Of a stretch of 64,000 nt of DNA, positions 22,761-33,599 are shown one piece after another. Made by a program: the position numbers and the translations under genes. Each line of letters starts with the position of its first letter. The stretch's first letter is position 1. Origin of the DNA: Pleurodeles waltl (Eukaryota; Chordata; Amphibia; Caudata; Salamandridae); NCBI RefSeq assembly GCF_031143425.1, contig NC_090445.1, positions 823,582,817 through 823,646,816 on the forward strand. The letters run 5' to 3'. The notes beneath the pieces were generated by a model. The model was not told the origin of the DNA. It did not search any database and was given only the letters and a program-made list of their open reading frames with translations.

Positions 22761-23590
22761 TTGTTGTATGGTTTCCTTGGGGGCCAAAATGGCCCCCAGG
22801 GAAACCCTACAACATCTAAAAAAAAAAAATATTGCCCCCACAGGGGGTCACCCTGCCCACGGGCGACCCCCTGTCATTTTATTTTTTGGGGGGGAAAAAA
22901 AAAATGCCCCTGGGGGGGGGGGGGGGGGGGGAGGGGGGGTGTGGGGGGCTCACCTACCTTTTTTTAAAATAAAAAATATGCCCCGGGGGGGCGGTCCGTT
23001 TTCCGAGTGGGCCGCCCCCCCAAAGTGAAATCAATGTACATAGATATATCTATCTACATAAATATATATATATACATCTATTTTTTTTTTTAGTTGTATG
23101 GTTTCCTTGGGGGCCAAAATGGCCCCCAGGGAAACCCTACAACATCTAAAAAAAAACATATTGCCCCCACAGGGGGTCACCCTGCCCACGGGCGACCCCC
23201 TGTCATTTTATTTTAATTTTTTATTTTTTTTATTTTATTTTTTGGGAAAAAATTCCCCTGGGGGGGGGGTCTACCTTTTTTTTTTTTAAAAATAAAAAAT
23301 ATGCCCGGGGGGGGGGGGCGGCCCGTTTTCTGAGGGGGCTGCCCCCCAGCTGCGATCGGGGGCCAGGAAACACTTTCAGGAAGGCCTCGTAAGAAAGGGG
23401 GGACTCTCCCCTTTCTTACGAGGCCTTCCCGAACGTGGGAAAGGCCGTTTTCCCCCATCGAAGCAGGAAGCAGCCGCAAGGCTGCTTCCTGCTTTGATGG
23501 GGAAAACACCTTTGAAACGTCAGCGCACTGACGTCACAAAGTGGGGGTGGAGGGGAGACACGGAAGCTTCCGTGTCTCCCGGGGGAAGGT
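22755..23590. repeat. G/C-rich palindromic end module of B3, partly duplicated
   Basis: A ~130-base block starting GTATGGTTTCCTTGGGGGCC occurs twice (near 22766 and 23095). It is followed by perfect or near-perfect hairpins: AGGCCTCGTAAGAAAGGGG and complement (about 23379-23430), CGAAGCAGGAAGCAGCC and complement with a 4-base loop (about 23453-23502), GACGTCAGTG-type sequence near 23518, and GACACGGAAGCTTCCGTGTC near 23561. The design matches the ends of element A although the sequences differ. Confidence 0.75.
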
Positions 23591-23616
23591 AAAAACGCCC
23601 GTATCAAAAAAGTTAA

Positions 23617-24395
23617 ATCGAATATTTTTTTTCTAAAGGATGCTAGGCATAAACCGATTGGCATACGTTACGTCACGTGAAAACGCAGTGACAAATGTGA
23701 AATGGCTTAGAACTGTTGCAGTCACATATGATTTGAAGCCATTTCTTACAACATTTGTGGTTGTCATGATGCCACACAAGCTGATCAGTGTCTGCGCTGG
23801 TATTTACCTCAATAACATGCAATGGTTGTGCTTTTTCTTAAGCATGGTTTAGACACAGATCTGCAATTTCATTCTTTCACATGTTCAAGGCCCCTCTGAA
23901 ATTAGCTAATGCAGAAACAAATGTTACATTCTGACACTAAATGTATATTGTGATAAACAGGTCAAGGCTAGAATGCAGTGGGAAAAAATGAACTGGGTAA
24001 AATTTGTCGAGCACAGCCACGGAAAAACGTGAAATACATGGTGGTGGCTCAATAAAGATGTGTGATAGAAATGCATTTAGGCATTAGTGTTTAGATGTAG
24101 AAGAACATATAAGCTTATTGTGCCTTAAATACAAGGTCATTTGAGAACTGGAGCATACCTCTCAACGCATCTATCCTAAAAACCTTCATCACCCTCCAAC
24201 ATTTTCCATCTCAGTTGACCCCCTCTCTGTTGAATTCCTTACCCTCCAAAGACAATTGATCCCGTCCTTCTTGGGAGACTTGAAAGCTTGAGGTATGCTG
24301 GAGTTATCATAGGCAGTTGTAAAATCTATATGCTATTTTTTTCTTATTAGGCAGATACAAAAATTGAAATGGATGAGGAACAATGATAGTCATTC
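23617..24395. other. Unrecognised non-coding sequence
   Basis: No gene or repeat boundary seen. Confidence 0.35.
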
Positions 24396-25022
24396 TGGCC
24401 CAGAATTTCTATGCCCTTGCGTTGCCATTGCATCACACAAGGCAACGCAAGGACTTAAGTGCTATATGGTAAGCCGTGCAAAGCCACCTTGCATGGCACA
24501 GCGTTGCTTTAGGTTACACTGAGTTGAGAAAGTGTTCCATGAGTGAATTGTGGGCATTCCCATGCATTAACCCATGGATTTTTGGCACAGTCCCAGATTC
24601 ACTAAGGGTAGTAAACCTGGGAATGCATCAAACTGTTACTCCATCCAAACATAGGCATAACCAGGAGAAATGTTTTTCTTCTGATTTCCTCTTTATATGT
24701 GTGCTGCATTCCACAGCTCGTGTAGAAAGTAGAAAATACATCTGAGGATTGTTTTTGTGCAGTAAGGTGTTCCTTCCAGCACAAAAACAATCCTTTCTGT
24801 AAAACAGACACCCTTGTACCACGGCGCATGTGTTCCTGCATTGGTGCTAAGGAGAGAGAGGGCGCGAGAGAGAGAGAGAGCGCGCGAGAGAGAGAGAGAG
24901 TGTAAATATGCAAATGCACCATATATTAGTAAATATGCTGCATTCCTGCGCTCTCCATTTGACACAGCACAGTAAGATATCTTACTGTGTTGCATTGCGT
25001 CAAATTTTAGTAAATCTGTCCC
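24396..25022. mobile_element. Non-autonomous DNA transposon, family H, copy 1
   Basis: The interior matches 45172-45813 along most of its length (for example ACCCATGGATTTT, TCCCAGATTCACTAAGG versus TCTCAGATTTACTAAGG, GCTGCATTCCACAGC versus GCTGCATTTTGCAGC). The right end (complement GGGACAGATTTACTAAAATT) and the left end GGCCCAGAATTTCTATGCCC are similar inverted ends. A GA-rich simple tract lies at about 24850-24900. No transposase is present and the superfamily is not determined. Confidence 0.5.
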
Positions 25023-25812
25023 TCTGTCACTTTTTATTGCAGACCACCCGCCACCCCCCCCCCCCCCCCCCCCCCCCCCAGCCTCGCACCAGAAAGACTT
25101 AAATCACCAGGTCCCGAGCTGCTGTCAGTTGACTAATTTGCAAAATGACTAGTTGGGAACAGTATGAAGTGTATAGGAAAGAATGAGCACCTGATCTGGT
25201 TTTAAAAGATGGATTGCCCCTGCCCAAGCAGATGACACAAATGCAATTTACAAGCCCTGTTGTGCAGCCCTTCATTCGTGTTGTGGTTTGAAACATACAG
25301 AACTAACAAAACACACCGATCTTTCTGTAGTATGCCTAGCGTTTTCAGTAGCATCGTTTGCACCAAAATCGCTAATATTGATTAATGGCCCCAGAAGGAT
25401 AGAAATTAGAAATACAATACAAAATACCTGCTGTATATCAATAAGTAATGAGTCATGGAGACCTCTTAAGTGATGAATTTTCTGCTTTCACGATGCACCA
25501 CGAAAAATGTACAGCATTAATTTTCCATTTGGACCCATTTTTCAGAGTTACTACAGGACACAAGCTCATCTTCATCCTCCTAGTTCATTAGTTAACCAAT
25601 CCTCTGATATTTCAGTGACTGAAACTGCTATATATTTATATTGAGTATGTTAGCTAAAAGCATAACAAATTTGTGAGCGATAACCTAGGCATGGCTATCA
25701 CAAAACCCATGCAGAAGATGAAGCAACTACATTATTAATATTATTTTTATTTTTTTATTTTTTTTGGTAAGGCTGTAGTGTTTAACATTGTAATCTAATT
25801 CAAATAGGTACT
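25023..25812. other. Unrecognised sequence with poly-C tract
   Basis: A run of about 30 C residues lies near 25048-25079. No gene seen in the rest. Confidence 0.4.
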
Positions 25813-26179
25813 TGTTAGAAATGGCCCTTTCTGCAGGTTCCTCCCCAGACTTTTGGCCTTCTTCCTCCCTTTTTGTACTGAATTTGTTTCTCCTGGTTTT
25901 TCGGACTCTGGGAACTTTACCACTGCTTACCAATACTAGAGTGCTTGTGCTGTCTGGCTTATCCACAATTGGCATATTTAATTTAGATACTAGTCCTTAG
26001 TAGAGTGCCCTACTTGTGCCCAGAAGCTGTAAATCAAATGCTACTAGTGGGCCTGCAGCATTGATTGTGGCACACACTTAAGTAGCCCTTCAACATGTCT
26101 CAGGCCTGCCACTTCAGAGCATGTGTGTGTAGTTGTAAACTGCCATGTCTTCCTGGCAAGTTAACCCTCTAGCCAGTCC

Positions 26180-26470
26180 CAAACCGTCCTTTTTAGATCG
26201 CGTGCAAGCGCTTTGACCTGTTCTAAGTATTGTGGGCTTTTAACCACGCCCATCATTTTCATGCGTTCATAGGCTTGCCTTTAAAAAATCACTTGCTGTC
26301 ATTGGTAAATGCTTTACGTTTGTCCTGCCTAGGGCAGTTTGGTTACTGCCTTGGACACAGACCCTTTTACAGGGATAATTGCACGATTATCTATATACTT
26401 CGGCGTGGGTGAACTACTTTTTTCTTTTGTCTTTTGTCTGCGCCTCATGGCTGCCATTGCCCTCATAGAG
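26180..26470 (+). repeat. Repeat shared with 47392-47770
   Basis: The order GCGCTTTGACCTGTTCTAAG, TTTTAACCACGCCCA, CGTTCATAGGCTTGCC and AAATCACTTG recurs at 47392-47770 with modest divergence. It lies within the extra segment of the LTR at 25813-28738, so it is probably a nested insertion of unknown class. Confidence 0.6.
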
Positions 26471-26479
26471 CACAAACTT

Positions 26480-27175
26480 GGTTAGCTGTATCGTTTTTAC
26501 ATTATATGCACTCTGATCTGCTTAGTACATGTTCTTTGCAGCAGGCGTATTAATCCTGTGCGCTGCCTTTTATTATGACTCTAAGCTTCCACTAGACACA
26601 AGTATGTTCTCTCTTCAGAAAGAACATAAGTTATTTTGACATTCTTACATTCCATGCACTTTGTGATTTGCCTAGTACGCGTTCTTTGCAGCAGGCACAG
26701 CTTCCACTAGACAAAAGTGCGTTCTCTTGGCTGCCATGGTGCTTACAGCGCTCCGAGCACAAACTCAATTGGTGGTAATTTATTTTTACATTATATGCAC
26801 TCAGATCTGCTTAGTGCACATTCTTTGCAGCAGGCATATTAACCCTGTGGGCTACCTTATGATGACTCCATGCTTCCACTAGAAAAACGTATGTTCTGTC
26901 TCCAGAGAGAACATAAATCGCCAGAATTATTTTGACATTCATACATTATATACACTTTGTGATTTGCCTAGCACACATTCTTTGCAGCAGGCACATCAAC
27001 CCTCTGCACTATCTTATAATGAGTCTGAACTTCCACTAGAGAAAAGTGCATTCCCTCTCCAAAAATAACATTAATCGCCAGAGTTACTTTGACACTTTTA
27101 CATTATGTGCACTCTGATCCGCTTTGTACATGTTCTCTGAAGCACACATATTCATTCTGGGACTTATAGTTTTAT
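26480..27175. repeat. ~150-bp tandem repeat with alternating monomers
   Basis: Five monomers start at ATTATATGCA or its variants at 26501, 26649, 26790, 26945 and 27102. Type 1 (26501, 26790, 27102) continues with CTCTGATCTGCTTAGTAC-like sequence; type 2 (26649, 26945) with CTTTGTGATTTGCCTAG. The alternation makes a dimeric unit of about 290-312 bp, as in satellite DNA. Confidence 0.7.
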
Positions 27176-28743
27176 ATTTATAACATCTTACAAGCTAGAA
27201 ACCAGCCCTTGGAGTAGTATTTGTAGAGTTGTCCAGCTCTCTATTGATTCGCTTATTTAGTTTGTTTCAGCTTTGCATTCTGGGACTTGTTGTTTTATTT
27301 TTATAACATGATATAAGCTGCGAACACAAAGCCGAAACCTGACTAGATGATCTACACACTTTTGGTGAAGTCTGATTTTAAATTGTAATTCTAAAAATAC
27401 CACTTTTAGAAGGTTGCCATTTTCTTACTTTAACCATTTGATGCCTCTGATTGTTTCTGAATACACGTCTGGGGTGGGTGACAGCTGCACTTTGCGAATT
27501 CCCTCTAGACAGCCACACACAAAGGACGCTTAGGTGTGACTGATGGTTTGTCCACTTACTGGTGGGCCATCCTGGGCAGGATGAGAGGGAGGAGTTGACA
27601 CATACACCTGAATAGGCTGCCTCTGTCCCCACACAAAGGGCTGCATACCCCTCTATAATGAGCCTGGAGCCAGGGCAGGTAGGGCAGCTCTGTGCACTTC
27701 AGAGTTTTCTCTTTGAAGTCTCCCCCAGTACTGGACCGTTGGATACCCAGCCAGGAAAAAGGACAGCTGTGCTGCCGAAAGCACTGCCACACTACTGGGC
27801 TGCTATTCTGCTGGACTCTGGCTCTGCTGCATTGCCGGCTGCCCTCCTTGCCTTGGAGTGAGAAGGACTGGATCTACAACTCTCCATCCATAACCAAAGT
27901 GACTCCAAGGGCTTGTGGGTTTGCTTCCTGTTTTCTGAAGGCTCAGGGACATAAAAGACTTCCAACTCAAATACTACACCACCTGGACTCTGCCAACTGT
28001 GAGTCTTGCCCTGCCAAGTGGTGCTAATCCAGTCCTGGGCCCTTGGAAGAGGGTATAAAATGCTGCTCCAGTCAAAATTGACACCATTGCACTGCTCGGA
28101 ATCGGCTATCTCCAACGCATCGCCACTGCTGCGAGTACATCACATCGCTAATGGCACAGTGCATCACCTCCATTTCTGACACATCTCTGACTTTGTACGT
28201 CTCTGAGTCAATGCATCGCTTATATCCTAGGGATCGACTGCAGCACATCTCCTCTGCTCCTCGCATCTCCTTCGACATCTACTCAAGCAAGGTACTTTTG
28301 CAGTGGGCCAAGCCCGTTTCCTGTTTCCAACCAGTGCTCCATCCCAGTTGTCCTGGACGTTCAAGTTAAGCTCAACCACATAGCCCTCGTTGGTGCTTTA
28401 TGCATTTTAGCACTACGTTTCAACTTATTCTTTAAAAACAATTATCTTGAGTTCTCCTTATTGGATTTTTGTCCTTTGTTCTCATTTTGTTCATTAAATT
28501 ATGCTCTGTCTTTCTAACCAGGTGTGATATCTTTACATGGTGTTTTCACAGTTTACTGTTTGAAGTGTTGCACAAATACTTTACACATTGCCTCTTATGG
28601 CCCGACTGCTGTGTGCCAAGCTACCAGTGGGTGAGCACAGGTTAATGTAAGGTGTCTGATGACTTACCTTGATTAGGATTGTGTTTTGTGCTTGGACAGA
28701 GTCCATACCTCTACCAACCAGAAACACAATTTCTAACAGCACT

Positions 28744-29785
28744 GATGAGATGTGCTTGGTGGAAAGCATCATTGAACCTGTACTTTGTTGAGGGAGAAGC
28801 AGCCTTCTTTGCAGTTTGTGTAATTATCTACTACTGACTTGATGTTCTAGTTTAACAAGCAATAGGGGAATGTTCCTAACAATGTGAAATTTATGGTCGG
28901 GGAAGCCTCCAACTGGTTTACGAAAACTCCAAAGCACCTACTGACTACTAAGGACATCTGACACTGGATAGGGGCCTGGCTGTTAGGCTAATTTAAAAAA
29001 GTAAAACACTTTTGCTACCTTCTGCTGACTATGTAGATTGTCTGAACAAAATGATGGTAAGCTATGCTACAAGAATGCCCTGAGAAACCTAACACAATCA
29101 AAATAGCTTGCTCTACATCTTATTCTTGAAAAATGTCACAAGAAATTAGGAGTTAATAATGTTTTCCAACTGTATTCTCAAGATCTACTGCTATTGAGTT
29201 TTTCAAATGCTACACATGTCAGCCTTAAATATTAAGCCTAGCTCTCCATTGCCAGTAGTAGCAGTAATGAACAGTAATTGTGGGCCTTGGATTTGCAATT
29301 CTTGCTACATACCTAGGCAAACTAAGATGTTGACTTTGGGCTTGCCTTTCTTCAAAAGATGAAAGCAAGTGAACGTCCTGCTGCTGCAAAGTATTTCAGA
29401 AGTGTGTGTGAATACCAAATACTCCTGCCATATTCACTTGGGATGGTAAAAGAAAAAAAACATTGGCAAAGCCAAGCGGTCTCAGCAATCTGAGAGCTAT
29501 AGGCGTTTGCAATGTTCATGCATTTATGTATTTTAATAAAACAGCCCCAGAGCCATGCACAAAAGCATTTACATTGCCAGCACCTAACTATCAATGCCAG
29601 GTGAAGTTCTGTGGTATGTTATATTTAAAATGTGAGCCTAATGTCCCTATAACTTTTTTTTTACTTGAATTGGTATGGGTTTTAAAAAAAAATGTATTTC
29701 TAACTATAACATCCTAGAAACTTTTTGGATTTTTTTCGAGAATTTCTCAGTTTAAAAAAAAAAAAAGTAATTTTCATTACTATAC
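28744..29785. other. Unrecognised non-coding sequence
   Basis: No gene or repeat ends seen. A-rich tracts occur near 29450-29460 and 29753-29766. Confidence 0.35.
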
Positions 29786-29789
29786 GTTA

Positions 29790-30520
29790 ACCCAACCACC
29801 ACCGTGCACAGCCTCTGGCAGTGCGCACTGATAGTTGGTAGCAGGATCAGCCTGCAGCCAACCCCTATAACCTCCCAACGCTGCGCACGGCCTTTGACCC
29901 TGAGCAGCGGAGGTTTGTCACAGGGCTTGCAACTAACCTCTGACCACCCAACCCTGTGCTGTGCACTGCCTTTGGCGTCGAGCGCTGCAGAGATTGGCCA
30001 CACAGCATGGCTGTAGCCAGTGCTTAATTTGTAAATAAAATCGTGCCAGTGCCCAAAACCCTCCTCTTAAACACGCGCCTGCTGCAATTAAATGTACAAA
30101 CACGGAATGAGGCAACCTGAACCTGAAGCCATCTCGGACATCCATTTACAGCCACTCCCTACCCCTTCAGCTCACTATTGTAGCTTTTTGCTTTCTCCCA
30201 TTGTGACGCTTTTTCGTTTTTCTCTTCATCCATCCTTCCCATATGTGTCTTTTGCTCGCAGTAAATGCTTGAGGCAGAAAAATAAGTGCCGGCCTTCAAA
30301 AATAAGTGCTGGTGCCCTGCTCCAGAAACTAGCACAAATTAAGCACTGCCTGTAGTCAACCCCTATAACCACTCAACACCGCGCTGCTCATGGCCTGCGG
30401 CTGTGTGCAGCAGGGGTTGGCTGCAGGCTTGGCCTGCAGGCAACCCCTGTAACCACCCAACCCCATGCTGCACACAGCTGAAGGCCCTGCGCAGCGATAA
30501 TTGGCAGCAGGTCTGCATGC
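29790..30520. repeat. Degenerate ~80-bp minisatellite split by a hAT element
   Basis: Units containing CAACCCCTATAACC or ACCACCCAACCC, then TGCGCAC or TGTGCAC, then a GCAGCGG or similar segment repeat at about 29787, 29856, 29935, 30356 and 30437. The tract is interrupted at 30018-30348 and resumes with the same unit. Confidence 0.65.
30018..30348. mobile_element. Non-autonomous hAT MITE (331 bp)
   Basis: Inverted ends CAGTGCTTAATTTGT and CAGTGCTTAATTTGT (complement of the right end) are identical over 15 bases. The flanks GCTGTAGC and CCTGTAGT share CTGTAG, a degraded 8-bp target copy. No protein is encoded. It interrupts the minisatellite at 29790-30520. Confidence 0.8.
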
Positions 30521-31150
30521 CCCCCTCTCCTGGCCAGTTTTGGCCCCAGGGACAACATCCCCAGGGGCCTGGACATCTAAAATGTTTGTTTTTTTGGGTG
30601 GGGAAACGTGGTTCCCCCCCCCCCCCCCCGGCACCCCACTCACCCTTGCTGACCTCTGCCCTGGGGACCCCATCCCCCAGAGCCCAGCCTAAATATTTAT
30701 TTTTTGGAGGTAGGGGGCTGCATGGCCATCCCCACACCAATCTCTGCCCCTGGAGCCTGACCTAATTTATTTATTTATTTTTTATTTTTATTTTTTAGTG
30801 GGAGGGGGAACCACACAGCCCGTCCCTCCCCAGGCCGATCTCACCTCAAACATCAGCCCTAGGGAGCTGGTGGTCCCTAGGGTTTGGAGGTCCGAAATGG
30901 ACCCCTTATTTGTTTTAAAATTAGCCGCAGGGAGGTGGCGGTCCCCGGGGTTGTGGGGGAGGGGGGCTGCCCCCCCCCCATTAGAATCATTAAAGCCCTG
31001 GGGAGGTGGCGGCCCTTAGGACCAGGGGGAGCTAGGCAGCCCACCATGTTGAATTTATTTAAAGCCCCAGAGAGGTGGGGGTCCCCGGGGCCAGAGGGCC
31101 CCGCATTAGAATTGTTAAAAGCCCCAGGGAGGTTGGTGGTTCTGTTGTGA
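30521..31150. other. G-rich modular repeat sequence
   Basis: Repeated blocks of 'CCCCAGGGACAACATCCCC' and 'GGGAGGTGGCGGTCCC' type separated by A/T-rich segments. They resemble modules at 10791-13440 and 32190-32370. Open frames here are compositional. Confidence 0.45.
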
Positions 31151-33361
31151 ATGACTGTAGCGTTTCAGCTAGACTGCTTTATTAGGGGGCACCAACCCTT
31201 TTGTTCATAGGTGACTGAGTCACCCCTATGCCAGTTAGAAGCTATCGGCCCACATTTCCAGGTTCTCTAGCAGTACCTCACCCAAACCCTAATTAGTAAT
31301 GGTGATTTCTGGCAACCTAGCTCATGGACTCTAGAGACCTCTCAGGGAAATGGTGCAACAAATCTTACCTCTTTTCTCTCATTTGAAATGTCTCTTACAC
31401 ACACAGGGAATGAAGAAGATACAGACAGTTCTTTATTGGAAAGTCTGCAATCTACGATAAAATGCAAGTGCTGCAATGATTATGACAATGAGAAATAAGA
31501 GAAGCAGAATGGTGCGGATAAAAGTGGCAAATATGAAACCCCCCAACTTTTCAATAACATGAAATATGCAATTTCTAGTGATACGGCCTAGACCCTACAC
31601 TAAAGCAAGACCGGGGCTTGATAAGCCTAATCTGCCAGTACAGTGTTCATGAGAAAAGCCCCAACACTGTTACCTTGGGATGAGATCGTCCCCTTAGTCT
31701 CCATATCAGGAATCGTAGAGACGCAAGGCTGAGATTCGCTGCAAAGCAGCGTGTAGTCTAGATTGTGTATCCTGGTGGAACCTCCTCTAACAACTTTGGT
31801 CGTTGAAGTGTTTTTAAAAGGCACATATTAGTGTTTGTGCAAGAATCCTTACGCGAGTATGTACCTAAACATCAGATTGTGTGCGCAAACTTGGGTCAGC
31901 AATTACATAACCAAAGCCTGACATGTTTGCATTCTGTTCTTGTCACCGTAAAACAAAAGGAGCATGATGATCTAATACACGTACATCACTGATATTGATG
32001 CTTTCTCGGAATGACCCTGATTAGGGAAAGAAAACCTTTCTCTAAAATGCACACATTTGCAAGCAGAACTAAAAGAAAATAAATAATTAAATAGAATAAA
32101 GTAGAGCATGATAAATGGGTCAAAGAGGACTTGGTAAGGAGGGCAACAATTCAGCAAGCTAAAAGCTAAGCTATCTCCTGTGCCCGGGCAGGGAACTAAA
32201 ATGAACCCACAGCAGTCTCTGGGGCTGCTAGGGGGTGGGAGGTGCCCTCTTGTTAGTTTTATTTAAAGCCCCTGGAAGGTAGTGGTCCCCCGGTGTTAGG
32301 TTAGTTGAAAGCCCCCAGGGCTGCGGGGGGCCCAGCACCAGAGCTAAGGGCTCAGAGTGACGCTACCATGGCCCCTTTTTTTACATTGTGTCCCAACATG
32401 TCTTCAACACTTCCTTGTTGCTAGCCAATCGGATCTCAACACAAGATCATGAGCGTTTGCAGAGCTTTGTGTCCCTATATAAACACAAATTAGTTTTTTT
32501 CTTTAATTACTAAAAAAAACTACTGAACGGATTAGCACCAAAAAATTCACATTCTTGACCAAGAGCTACCTTTCTGCCAAATTTGGTGCAATTCTGTCCA
32601 GTGGTTCAGGTGCCATCGCTGTTCAAAATCCCTGCGGAAAAATGAATGGGGGTAAAATCGGTTTGTCACCCCCTGCTTGACGGATCACCCTGAAACTTTC
32701 TAAATAGTAGCTCACGTGAGTGTCAAAATTTTGAGACAATTTTGTAAATCTTCATCAGCTGGCGCCAATGATCTCGGCAAGCAAAACAAACTTTTTTCTA
32801 CAGAAACTAGGATCTAATTATAACTACCTAATGGTGACCACCACTAGGTAAAATATATTATGTAGGTGTGGCATTAAGAATCGTAAATCAGTACTTGCCT
32901 ATTTGCACCTACCTTCTTGGTGTTTTGGTTGTCCATATTTTTGCCACAATATTCTGTTCAAATGATATAACAATATTCTGTCCGCAATCGAAAATCGTAT
33001 TGCATCTGCCAAGTTTCGTTCTCTTTTTTTTTTTTTTTTTGTCCTAATGGGGAGCATTTTATGGTCTTTCTGCCAGGACATTCTGCACCGCCACCCCCGT
33101 GATAGCCTCCACCCACAGGCCTATACATACATTTACCACCTGCTTCGATCAAGTGTGAAATGTATGTGGTTAAACCCCATGGAATGGTGAATTATGAGTG
33201 GTTTTACATATGGAAAAAAAAGCCCCACAGAGTTATTCCCTGTTTACTTGTTTTTTTTTCCATGATTGCATGGTACTGGTGTGATCTTATGAGACACCAC
33301 AAGATATTGAATGGATGAGAAGCATAAGATCTTTTTAGTCCCAAAACCATGGCACGAACAC
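31151..33361. other. Non-coding sequence with one candidate dispersed repeat
   Basis: No gene seen. About 32430-32870, starting near 'TACTGAACGGATTAGCACC', reads like an interspersed element (internally low in repeats, with sharp compositional edges), but no ends are visible. A T-rich tract lies at 33027-33042. Confidence 0.35.
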
Positions 33362-33590
33362 AGCCAGATCTGATGGCTCACTGGACTTCTTCTTCCAGTG
33401 CTGAATCTGTGCTTGACCATTGTTGGTCACAGGTTTGAATCTTCAATTCAACTTTCCATCCGTCCTGGGTCAGTAAAATAAGTACCATTAACCTGTTTAA
33501 TAATAAACCCCTGTTATTTAGCACCAAGGACCCCCTTGATAGTGCGTTTTACAAATACACACGAACTGTCAAAGCACAGCTAGACTGAAG
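33362..33590 (+). mobile_element. tRNA-derived SINE
   Basis: A tRNA-like head with an A-box-like TGATGGCTCACTGG near 33372 and a B box GGTTTGAATCT near 33433, then a body with CCTGGGTCAGTAAAATAAGT (found in several vertebrate SINEs, from memory), and a tail GATAGTGCGTTTTACAAATA. The tail resembles the L2-type LINE end near 22575 (GTAGCGCGCTTTATATATC), suggesting that an L2-clade enzyme moved it (inference). Confidence 0.6.
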
Positions 33591-33599
33591 CCCACCATA

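Larger units (their letters stand above)
19189..23612 (-). mobile_element. B-family TTAA element with nested insertions, copy B3
   Basis: Starts CCCCTTAGCTGCTGGGCC directly after TTAA (19185-19188) and follows the B2 order to about 21160, with two to three diverged internal units. After an AT/CT microsatellite, an L2-type LINE end and a second AT tract, the G/C-rich palindromic module at 22755-23590 resembles the opposite end of B4 (GTATGGTTTCC, a GGGGGTCACCCTGCCCACGG-type block). TTAA occurs again at 23613-23616. That 19189 and 23612 are the two ends of one interrupted element is inference; the outermost bases of the right end (complement CTTTTTTGATACGGG) do not match the left end well. Confidence 0.45.
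25813..28738. mobile_element. Giant solo LTR, family L1 (2.9 kb)
   Basis: Begins TGTTAGAAATGGCCC and ends CAATTTCTAACA, so the ends are inverted copies of TGTTAGAAAT. Flanks GTACT (25808-25812) and GCACT (28739-28743) match at 4 of 5 bases, fitting a 5-bp LTR-retrotransposon target duplication. It is collinear with 35319-37849 at both ends, but carries an extra ~1.1 kb near 26175-27330. No retroviral genes are present, so it is read as a solo LTR from recombination. Confidence 0.75.

Noticed and set aside
22138..23028. 296-codon open frame
   Set aside because: Runs through the L2 LINE in the wrong frame, then an AT microsatellite and a G-rich hairpin block, so it is an artefact of stop-poor repeats.
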